Assembly (NCBI GenBank): GCA_035699465.1
Contig: DASSPT010000076.1
Coordinates: 1-6,584, forward strand
Length of the DNA stretch: 6,584 nucleotides
DNA from: JAICNR01 sp035699465
GTDB taxonomy: Bacteria; Gemmatimonadota; Gemmatimonadetes; JACCXV01; JAHWKZ01
Reading direction: 5' to 3'
Shown here: positions 1-6,584 of the stretch, one piece after another
Numbering within the stretch: the first letter of the stretch is position 1
Layout of the letters: each line of letters begins with the position of its first letter
The notes under the pieces: model-generated
Told to the model about the DNA's origin: nothing
The model's input: only the letters and a program-made list of their open reading frames with translations
Database searches by the model: none
Position numbers and translations under genes: made by a program

Positions 1-1542
1 GAGAAGTACGAAGTCCACCATGGGGTCAAGATCACGGACGCGGCGATCGTGGCCGCGGCCGAGCTCGGTCACCGCTACATAGCCGACCGCTTCCTGCCTG
101 ACAAGGCGATCGATCTGGTCGACGAATCGGCCTCGCGGCTCCGCATGGAGATCGACTCAGTGCCGATCGAGATCGACGTCATCGAGCGCCGAATCCGCCA
201 GCTACAGATCGAGAAGCGGGCGCTCGCCAAGGAGGAGAACCCGTCCGCCATGGAGCGGCTCGAGAGGATCGAGAAGGAGCTGGCCGACCTGCGCGCCGAG
301 GCCGACGAGCTTCGGGCCCACTGGCAGCAGGAGAAGGAGGCGATCCAGGGGATCCGCGAGCTCAAGGAGAAGCTAGAGAACACGCGCATCGCGGCCGAGC
401 AGGCGCAGCGGGTGGGAGACCTGGAGAAAGCGGCCGAGCTCCAGTACGGGCGCATGGCCGAGCTTCGCGAGGAGCTCGAGGCCAGGGAAGCGGTGCTACA
501 CGAGAGGCAGAAGGACATGCGAATCCTCAAGGAAGAGGTCGACGAGGAGGACATCGCCGACGTGGTTTCGCGCTGGACCGGAATCCCGGTCGCCCGGCTG
601 GTCGAGGGGGAGCGCGACAAGCTGCTCCGCATGGAGGAGCGGCTCCACCGCCGCGTGGTGAGCCAGGACGAGGCGATCAAGGCGGTGGCCGACGCCGTTC
701 GCCGCGCCCGCGCGGGACTGCAGGATCCCAACCGCCCCATCGGCTCGTTCTTGTTCCTGGGCCCGACGGGCGTCGGCAAGACCGAGCTTGCCCGCGCCCT
801 CGCCGAGTTTCTGTTCGACGACGAGGACGCGATGGTGCGGATCGACATGTCGGAGTACATGGAGCGCCACGCGGTCGCGCGGCTGATCGGCGCGCCTCCA
901 GGATACGTCGGCTACGAGGAGGGCGGGCAGCTGACGGAGGCCGTCCGCCGTCGGCCGTACGCGGTCATCCTCCTCGACGAGATCGAAAAGGCGCATCCCG
1001 AGGTGTTCAACATCCTCCTACAGGTTCTGGACGATGGGCGTCTCACCGACGGCCAGGGCCGTACAGTGGACTTCACGAACACGGTCCTCATCATGACGTC
1101 GAACGTCGGCAGCCAGTACATCCAGGTGGAGGAGGACGAGGCACTGATCGAAGCGCGCGTCATGGACGCCCTGCGCTCCCAATTCCGGCCCGAGTTTCTG
1201 AACCGCGTCGACGAGATCGTGATCTTCCACCGTCTCAGGGAAGAGGATCTGCGCGCGATCGTCGACATCCAGCTCGATCGCCTCGCGCGGGTGCTCGCCG
1301 ACCGGGGCTTGACCGTGGAGCTGACCGACGCGGCCAAGGAGTTCCTGGCCGGCCGCGGCTGGGATCCCGTCTACGGCGCGCGGCCTCTGAAGCGCGCGAT
1401 CCAGACCTGGCTCCAGAACCCGCTCGCGGTGGCGCTACTCGAAGGGCGTCTCGCGGAGGGTGACCACGTCCTCGTCGACGTGTCGGAGGATGGGGAGAAG
1501 CTGAAGTTCGAGCGCGCAGGCGAGCCCGCGGCCACTACCTGA
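1..1542 (+). CDS. clpB: ATP-dependent chaperone ClpB (disaggregase), C-terminal part; 5' end outside window
   Basis: The reading frame is open from base 1, so the gene enters from the left. 513 residues are visible, and roughly 345 are missing compared with an ordinary ClpB of about 860. ClpB is a cytoplasmic hexameric AAA+ unfoldase that pulls proteins out of aggregates together with DnaK. The visible part begins at the end of the first ATPase domain (PDKAIDLVDE motif). A charged coiled-coil middle domain follows at about residues 55-185; this domain separates ClpB from ClpA and ClpX and docks DnaK. The second ATPase domain is complete: Walker A GPTGVGKT at 254-261, pore loop GYVGY at 301-305, Walker B with Asp326-Glu327, sensor-1 Asn368, the arginine-finger region FRPEFLNRVD, and sensor-2 GARP at 459-462. 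The C-terminal tail is short and polar. A GTG at 49 lies inside the domain and is not the start. No terminator hairpin follows; the gene converges on the epimerase gene 18 bases later. Confidence 0.97.
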   Translation, partial: EKYEVHHGVKITDAAIVAAAELGHRYIADRFLPDKAIDLVDESASRLRMEIDSVPIEIDVIERRIRQLQIEKRALAKEENPSAMERLERIEKELADLRAEADELRAHWQQEKEAIQGIRELKEKLENTRIAAEQAQRVGDLEKAAELQYGRMAELREELEAREAVLHERQKDMRILKEEVDEEDIADVVSRWTGIPVARLVEGERDKLLRMEERLHRRVVSQDEAIKAVADAVRRARAGLQDPNRPIGSFLFLGPTGVGKTELARALAEFLFDDEDAMVRIDMSEYMERHAVARLIGAPPGYVGYEEGGQLTEAVRRRPYAVILLDEIEKAHPEVFNILLQVLDDGRLTDGQGRTVDFTNTVLIMTSNVGSQYIQVEEDEALIEARVMDALRSQFRPEFLNRVDEIVIFHRLREEDLRAIVDIQLDRLARVLADRGLTVELTDAAKEFLAGRGWDPVYGARPLKRAIQTWLQNPLAVALLEGRLAEGDHVLVDVSEDGEKLKFERAGEPAATT

Positions 1543-1560
1543 CCGGCGCGGTGCGAAGTA

Positions 1561-2025
1561 CTAGTAGGCGTCCTCGCGCAGCTCGCTGACGGCGTCGTCA
1601 CCGACGTCGCCGCCGCGACCGCCGTTCTTCCGTCCGCAGATCTCGATCAGCACCCCGTGGGTGAACAGGGGGTGGAAGAACGCGATCTCGCGGCCCTCGG
1701 CGCCCTTGCGGGGGGCCTCGCCCACCGTCTCCACCCCATGCTCGATCCCGGCTACGATCGAGCGGTGCACGTCCGGGACCTCGAACGAGAGATGGTGTAG
1801 CCCTTCGCCGTGTTTCTCCAGGAAGCGACCGACCGGCGTGTCCTCGGACAGGGGCTCCAGGAGCTCGATCTCGCCGCCGGGGAAGGGCAGGAGGGCGACC
1901 TTGACTCCCTCGCTCTCGATTTCCTCGACGCTCTCGACCTCGAGTCCCAGCACCTCTTCGTAGAAGATGCGGGCGTCGACGATCGAGCGAACGGCGATTC
2001 CTACATGGGCGAGTCGGACAGTCAT
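1561..2025 (-). CDS. mce: Methylmalonyl-CoA epimerase (VOC/glyoxalase-fold)
   Basis: 154 residues. The enzyme interconverts the (R) and (S) forms of methylmalonyl-CoA, linking propionyl-CoA carboxylase to B12-dependent methylmalonyl-CoA mutase, in the cytoplasm. The protein has two VOC half-repeats. Expected metal ligands or catalytic positions are His7 (LAHVGIAV), Glu54 (GEIELLEP), the His77-His78 pair (GLHHLSFEV) and Glu128 (GVLIEIC). The ELLEPL and GLHH blocks are typical of epimerases rather than glyoxalase I or dioxygenases. I chose the ATG at 2025 because it directly precedes the conserved first strand and has a strong ribosome site (GGAGGGG, 6 bases away); the frame stays open to 2118 but that extra part looks non-coding. 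The family usually ends a few residues after the last Glu, but here a glycine-rich acidic tail of about 24 residues follows. Mutase and carboxylase genes are not in the window. Another VOC enzyme is possible but less likely. Confidence 0.92.
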   Translation of the reverse strand: MTVRLAHVGIAVRSIVDARIFYEEVLGLEVESVEEIESEGVKVALLPFPGGEIELLEPLSEDTPVGRFLEKHGEGLHHLSFEVPDVHRSIVAGIEHGVETVGEAPRKGAEGREIAFFHPLFTHGVLIEICGRKNGGRGGDVGDDAVSELREDAY

Positions 2026-2031
2026 CGCGGA

Positions 2032-2038
2032 CCCCTCC
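2032..2038 (-). promoter_or_regulatory. Ribosome binding site of the epimerase gene
   Basis: On the minus strand GGAGGGG lies 6 bases before the ATG at 2025. It decides the start in favour of 2025 over the longer open frame reaching 2118. Confidence 0.75.
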
Positions 2039-2064
2039 GGCAGGAGGAAACGGGGGTCAGGAAC

Positions 2065-2079
2065 ACCGAGCCACTCGGT
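2065..2079. repeat. Small dyad ACCGAG-N3-CTCGGT beside the thioredoxin -35 box
   Basis: A perfect 6-base inverted repeat with a 3-base centre touches the first base of the TTGACA box. It could be an operator half of the divergent promoter, or a small hairpin in the epimerase mRNA leader. Arms this short occur by chance in GC-rich DNA, so the functional reading is weak. Confidence 0.3.
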
Positions 2080-2108
2080 TGACACTCCGAACTGGCGGCC
2101 GTTAGTAT
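2079..2108 (+). promoter_or_regulatory. Probable sigma70-type promoter for thioredoxin
   Basis: There is a perfect TTGACA -35 box at 2079-2084, an 18-base spacer, and a -10 like TAGTAT at 2103-2108 (4 of 6 matches). Transcription would begin near 2115, giving a leader of about 50 bases before the thioredoxin ATG. The AT-rich patch stands out in otherwise GC-rich DNA, and its position between divergent genes is right for a promoter. Confidence 0.6.
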
Positions 2109-2133
2109 AGCCACTCACGCGGGCCTCCGTCGA
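2104..2133 (-). promoter_or_regulatory. Possible leftward promoter for the epimerase gene, sharing the -10 region
   Basis: Read on the minus strand, 2109-2104 is TATACT (5 of 6 matches to the -10 consensus). An 18-base spacer leads to TCGACG at 2133-2128 (4 of 6 to the -35 consensus). Transcription would begin near 2097, about 72 bases before the epimerase ATG. The -10 hexamer overlaps the rightward -10 by five bases, so the two promoters could not be opened independently. The -35 match is only moderate. Confidence 0.42.
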
Positions 2134-2165
2134 GCGACCACGGCCCTCATCCGGAAGGAATCTCC

Positions 2166-2498
2166 ATGGCTTCCAACGGCAAAGTCCACACGGTCACGGA
2201 CGAGACGTTCGACGCCCAGGTGAAGGAGTCGAACACGCTCACCCTGGTCGACTTCTGGGCCGAATGGTGCGGTCCCTGCAAGATGATCGCGCCCACCGTC
2301 GACGAGCTCGCGCACGAATACGAGGGGCGCCTGAAGGTCTGCAAGGTAGACGTCGACGAGAACCAGCGCACCGCGCAGCAGTATGCGGTGCGGTCGATTC
2401 CAAGCCTCCTCTTCTTCAAGGACGGAAAGGTCGTCGAGACAGTCGTCGGGGCGGTGCGCAAGCAGCGGCTCGAAGAGGTGATCGAAGCCCATATTTAG
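2166..2498 (+). CDS. trxA: Thioredoxin
   Basis: 110 residues, the normal length for a single-domain cytoplasmic thioredoxin, with no signal peptide. It reduces protein disulfides and is itself recycled by thioredoxin reductase. The active site WCGPC lies at residues 34-38 after the conserved VDFWAEW strand. The cis-proline is Pro79 in SIPS, where most thioredoxins have IPT; serine here is a conservative change. The helix and strand pattern (KVDVDEN, then LLFFKDGK) and the final amphipathic helix are complete. One extra cysteine, Cys59, sits in the strand before VDVDEN. The start is supported by GGAAGGA at 2153-2159, 6 bases before the ATG. A promoter with a perfect -35 box lies about 60-90 bases upstream, and a GC hairpin follows the stop codon. 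Confidence 0.96.
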   Translation: MASNGKVHTVTDETFDAQVKESNTLTLVDFWAEWCGPCKMIAPTVDELAHEYEGRLKVCKVDVDENQRTAQQYAVRSIPSLLFFKDGKVVETVVGAVRKQRLEEVIEAHI

Positions 2499-2530
2499 TG
2501 GGCGATCGCGCTCGAACGACGTGAGGCGAG

Positions 2531-2568
2531 GGCCCGCTGCCGCTCTGGCGGCTGCGGGCCTTCTCGTT
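2531..2568 (+). terminator. GC-rich hairpin after thioredoxin: intrinsic terminator or attenuator
   Basis: The arms at 2531-2543 and 2548-2560 are 13 bases each, pair with a single mismatch, and leave a 4-base loop (TCTG). The T-rich stretch TTCTCGTT follows. The tail is broken by C and G, so termination may be only partial. The hairpin ends 10 bases before the GGAGG ribosome site of the next gene, and I see no clear promoter between it and that gene, so some read-through from thioredoxin is likely. Confidence 0.65.
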
Positions 2569-2579
2569 GCGGAGGCCCC

Positions 2580-3244
2580 ATGCCCGAGTGGTTCAAGAAC
2601 GGGTTCGTCCGGCTGCTGAATCCGGTCGTCGCGACGCTCATCCGCAATCGGGTGCATCCCAACATCATCAGCTCGTTCGGCTTCATCGTCACGCTGGCGG
2701 GGGCGATCCTGATCTTCCAGCGATCCATCGTCGCCGGCGTGGTGGTGTTCCTCCTTGGGGGAATGATGGACATCCTGGACGGACGGGTGGCGCGGGAGAC
2801 GGGGCTCGCCTCGAAGTTCGGCTCGTTCTACGACTCCACGCTCGATCGGGTCTCGGAGATCGTGGTGTACTTCTCGCTCTACGCCTATTTCCGTCCGCTG
2901 CCGAACTTCTGGTGGGTCGGCTACGTAGTGATCCTGGCGATGGTGGGCTCGCTGATGGTCTCCTACACTCGAGCGAAAGCCGAGGCGCTGGGCGTGGAAT
3001 GCAAGGTGGGGACGATGCAGCGGCCCGAGCGCGTCGTCCTGCTGGGGGTAGGGGGGCTGCTGATCCCCGCGTTCGAGCTGATCGCTCCGGGCTGGCGATA
3101 CGCGCCGCTGCTTCTGGCGCTCGGATTGATCGCCGTGCTCGCGAACATCACGGCTTTGGAGCGCATCTATTCCGTATACAAGGTCGCCCGCGGGGTCCCC
3201 CTCGACGGGACCGTCCCGGCGCCCAATCGACACGCGAAGAAAGG

Positions 3245-3248
<4 letters not shown>
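2580..3248 (+). CDS. CDP-alcohol phosphatidyltransferase, probable phosphatidylinositol-phosphate synthase
   Basis: 222 residues, an integral inner-membrane enzyme of the CDP-alcohol phosphotransferase family. The signature is complete: Asp64, Asp67-Gly68, Ala71-Arg72, Gly81, Asp85 and Asp89 (DILDGRVAR then GSFYDSTLDR), which bind metal ions and CDP-diacylglycerol. About six hydrophobic segments are visible, near residues 28-46, 51-63, 91-105, 111-130, 150-170 and 173-195. The blocks SYTRAKAEALG (128-138) and QRPERVVLL (147-155) resemble phosphatidylinositol-phosphate synthases more than phosphatidylserine synthases. The start has GGAGG 4 bases upstream. The stop codon overlaps the next start (ATGA), coupling it to a myo-inositol-phosphate synthase whose product would be its acceptor. 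This context is the main reason for the substrate call. Phosphatidylglycerophosphate synthase is the main alternative. A phosphatase to finish phosphatidylinositol is not in the window. Confidence 0.88.
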
Positions 3249-4621
<1,373 letters not shown>

Positions 4622-4756
4622 ATCGGTCGCTGAGGACGGCGAATCTCGTCGTTGCGCTCCTCGTGTCTTCCTGCGGCGTACAGATCGTACGCCTCGGAAT
4701 CCCCTCGTCGCGCGCCTCGACATTCACCGCCCTGAGCGACCTCCCCCGCCCTAGGT
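4622..4756. other. Region between inositol synthase and the peptidase signal peptide; start signals unclear
   Basis: There is no ATG in this stretch. The peptidase frame is open throughout, with GTG at 4663 the only usual start codon; CTG codons occur at 4630 and 4732. None is preceded by a recognisable ribosome site. A perfect 7-base dyad lies at 4675-4693. I see no convincing promoter or terminator. Confidence 0.5.
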
Positions 4757-6396
4757 TCTCGCTCGCGCTGGCCACTGTCCTTGCGGCAACGGCGGCGCAG
4801 GCGCAGCCTCCACCCGATTTCGGTGTCCCCGCGGTCGCAGCGGATGGGTACGAGCGCCAGCCGGCGCTCGATGTCCTCCATTACGAAATCGCGATCGAGC
4901 TGCCCGCCGAGGGCGCGCAAGTCGAGGGCCGCACGGCGGTCCTGTTCCAGGCGGTGGCGGAAGATCTCACCATGATCGCGCTGGATCTCGGCTCGGCCAT
5001 GGTCGTCGATAGCGTGACGGTCGACGGCCGGCCGACGGAGTTCGCGCGCGAGGGTGATCGGCTGACGCTGGAGGTCCCGATCGCGGCGGGCGCGCGGGCC
5101 GAGGCGGTCGTGTGGTACCACGGCGTGCCGGCGGACGGGCTCATCGTGGGTCTCGATCGCCATGGCGGCCGCGCCGCGTTCGCCGACAACTGGGCCGACC
5201 GCGGGCGAAATTGGTTTCCGTCCGTCGACCATCCCTCCGACAAGGCCACCGTCGAGTTCGACGTCGTCGCGCCCGCCGAGCTCGAGGTCATCGCGAACGG
5301 CGTGCTCGTCGAGCGGGCGGACCTGAGCGACGGGCGCGCGCGGACTCGTTGGGTCGAGTCTACCGAGATCCCCGTGTACGGGATGGTGATCGGGGTCGCC
5401 GACTTCGCCGTAGAGCGGGCCGGCGAGGTCGACGGGGTCGAGGTCACGCACTGGACCTTCGCCGAGGACTCCGCCGCGGGAGCGATCGCGTTCTCGCGCT
5501 CGACCGAGATCCTCGCGTTCTACGACTCCCTCTTCGGTCCCTATCCCTACGAGAAGCTCGCCCACGTGCAGTCGGCTACCAGGTTCGGCGGTATGGAGAA
5601 TCCAGGCGCCATCTTCTACGGCCAGAGCCAGATCGGCGGGGCGACCGCGGCCGACGAGGAAGGGCGCGAGGGGCTGACGAGCCTGGTCGCGCACGAGACG
5701 GTCCATCAGTGGTTCGGCGACGCGGTGACCGAGGCGGACTGGAATCACCTGTGGCTCTCCGAAGGATTCGCCGAGTACTTCGACGCCGTCTTCTTCGAGT
5801 TCCATGGGGGCATGCACGGCAGCGGACCCGCAGAGCTCGCGCGACAGATGCGGACGCGGGCCGCCGCCGTCCGCGAGCTGGAGTCCGCCGCGCCGCTGGC
5901 GATCTACCAGCCCGACGTCGGCCCCGGCGAATACGCCGAGCTCCTCGACGCGGAGAGCTACGAGAAGGGGGCGTGGGTGCTCCACATGCTGCGCCGGCTG
6001 ATCGGCGAAGAGGCCTTCTTCGAGGGGGTGCGGGACTACTACGCGACTCTGAGAGGTGGAACCGCGTGGACGTCCGATTTCGCGCGCATCATGGAGGAGG
6101 CTGCGGGACGGCCGCTGGCGTGGTTCTTCGCGCAATGGGTCGTCCGTCCGGGGATGCCGGTCCTGTCGGCCTCGGTGACGGAAGGAAGCGGCGGCCGGAT
6201 CCTGCGGATCGAGCAGCACCAGGCCGGGGAGCCCTATCGGCTGGCGGTCGAGGTAGAGCTGCGCGCGGGAGGGCGGTCCGAGCGACGCACAGTCGAGATG
6301 GACGGCACGACGGCGGAGATCCCCCTCGACCTGGAGGGTCCGGTCGAGGTGATCCTCGACCCGGGCGGCTGGCTCCTCTTCGACTCCGGGGTATAG
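4663..6396 (+). CDS. Secreted M1-family zinc metallopeptidase (aminopeptidase)
   Basis: 577 residues if started at GTG 4663. M1 enzymes remove N-terminal residues from peptides. An export signal with hydrophobic core FSLALATVLAATA and AQA cleavage site (about residues 32-47) suggests a periplasmic or extracellular place. An N-terminal beta-saddle domain comes first. The catalytic domain has GGMENP (309-314), the zinc motif HETVH (344-348) with third ligand Glu367 exactly 19 residues on, and the transition-state tyrosine Tyr433 in SYEKG. The site is therefore intact. After the helical part there is a short beta domain from about residue 500; the large C-terminal helical domain of PepN-type enzymes is absent. 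The start is uncertain: GTG 4663 leaves about 30 residues before the signal core, while CTG 4732 would give a textbook 24-residue signal peptide. The frame is also open further back inside the inositol synthase gene, but that part has no homology. It may be read with the upstream operon. Confidence 0.9.
   Translation: MSSCGVQIVRLGIPSSRASTFTALSDLPRPRFSLALATVLAATAAQAQPPPDFGVPAVAADGYERQPALDVLHYEIAIELPAEGAQVEGRTAVLFQAVAEDLTMIALDLGSAMVVDSVTVDGRPTEFAREGDRLTLEVPIAAGARAEAVVWYHGVPADGLIVGLDRHGGRAAFADNWADRGRNWFPSVDHPSDKATVEFDVVAPAELEVIANGVLVERADLSDGRARTRWVESTEIPVYGMVIGVADFAVERAGEVDGVEVTHWTFAEDSAAGAIAFSRSTEILAFYDSLFGPYPYEKLAHVQSATRFGGMENPGAIFYGQSQIGGATAADEEGREGLTSLVAHETVHQWFGDAVTEADWNHLWLSEGFAEYFDAVFFEFHGGMHGSGPAELARQMRTRAAAVRELESAAPLAIYQPDVGPGEYAELLDAESYEKGAWVLHMLRRLIGEEAFFEGVRDYYATLRGGTAWTSDFARIMEEAAGRPLAWFFAQWVVRPGMPVLSASVTEGSGGRILRIEQHQAGEPYRLAVEVELRAGGRSERRTVEMDGTTAEIPLDLEGPVEVILDPGGWLLFDSGV
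4675..4693. repeat. Perfect inverted repeat GGCGTAC-N5-GTACGCC
   Basis: Two 7-base arms separated by AGATC form a 19-base dyad. The size fits a binding site for a dimeric regulator, and the stem is too short and lacks a T-tract for a terminator. It lies just after the inositol synthase gene and before the peptidase signal peptide. If the peptidase really starts at 4663 the dyad is inside its coding region; if at 4732 it is in the leader. Confidence 0.4.
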
Positions 6397-6463
6397 CTCC
6401 ACCGCGGCGTTCTAAAGGCATCCCGCCTTGAGTTTGGCCTTCTCCCGGACGATATTCCGGCCG

Positions 6464-6584
6464 GTGCAGAGGACCCCTCGACGCGACCCCGGCCTCCTGG
6501 TGACGTTCGAGGGAGGGGAAGGGAGCGGGAAGTCGACCCAGATCGAACGGCTGGCCGATTTCTTGCTCGACGAGGGTCACGAGG
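6464..6584 (+). CDS. tmk: Thymidylate kinase, N-terminal fragment; continues past the window
   Basis: Forty codons are visible. dTMP kinase phosphorylates dTMP to dTDP with ATP in the cytoplasm, an essential step of dTTP synthesis. The block LLVTFEGGEGSGKSTQ is the first strand and P-loop of the family, with Lys and Ser-Thr of GEGSGKST as the ATP-binding residues. The helix IERLADFLLDEGHE follows as expected. The start is uncertain. GTG at 6464 gives a ten-residue lead before the first strand, which suits the family, but has no clear ribosome site. TTG at 6428 has AAAGG at 6414-6418 at good spacing and would add 12 residues. An in-frame stop at 6413-6415 bounds the choices. The gap of 67 bases after the peptidase shows no clear promoter or hairpin. 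Confidence 0.88.
   Translation, partial: MQRTPRRDPGLLVTFEGGEGSGKSTQIERLADFLLDEGHE

Noticed and set aside
1559..1566. Palindrome TACTAGTA between clpB and the epimerase gene
   Set aside because: It is only eight bases and contains the epimerase stop codon; too short for a terminator and likely chance.
2502..2509. Octamer GCGATCGC, identical to the cyanobacterial HIP1 repeat
   Set aside because: I noticed only this one copy, which is expected by chance in GC-rich DNA, and nothing else here looks cyanobacterial.
2115..3233. Minus-strand open frame of 372 codons
   Set aside because: It spans two well-supported plus-strand genes and the hairpin between them, has a low-complexity translation and no credible start region.

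Overview
The window is a GC-rich, tightly packed bacterial chromosome segment made of core-metabolism and protein-quality genes. I see no phage, transposon, CRISPR, tRNA or rRNA sequence. The strong GC preference at third codon positions opens long empty frames on the other strand, and I treat these as artefacts. The organism is uncertain. High GC, an inositol-phosphate synthase resembling the Bacteroidota type, a lone methylmalonyl-CoA epimerase and a secreted M1 peptidase would fit a Gemmatimonadota-like or other FCB-related environmental bacterium. That is an impression from sequence style, not a phylogeny.

Layout. Positions 1-1542 (+) hold the C-terminal 513 residues of the disaggregase ClpB, cut by the left window edge. 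It converges, 18 bases away, on a methylmalonyl-CoA epimerase gene at 1561-2025 (-). The divergent region 2026-2165 between the epimerase and thioredoxin has a promoter-like arrangement in which the two opposing -10 boxes overlap. Rightward from there run thioredoxin (2166-2498), a GC-rich hairpin (2531-2560), a CDP-alcohol phosphatidyltransferase (2580-3248), a myo-inositol-phosphate synthase (3245-4621, 4-base overlap), a secreted M1-family metallopeptidase (about 4663-6396, start unclear) and the first 40 codons of thymidylate kinase (from about 6464), cut by the right edge.

How the genes work together. The phosphatidyltransferase and the inositol-phosphate synthase form a translationally coupled pair. 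The synthase turns glucose-6-phosphate into myo-inositol phosphate. The membrane enzyme then plausibly joins it to CDP-diacylglycerol to give phosphatidylinositol phosphate, so the organism probably makes inositol phospholipids. The other genes are separate housekeeping functions: protein disaggregation, propionyl-CoA metabolism, thiol redox, extracytoplasmic peptide degradation and dTTP synthesis.

I found no clearly new biological system. The points most worth a second look are the inositol-lipid operon, the shared -10 divergent promoter, the hairpin just before the phosphatidyltransferase ribosome site, and the peptidase start region, which lacks a good start codon and carries a perfect 7-base dyad.
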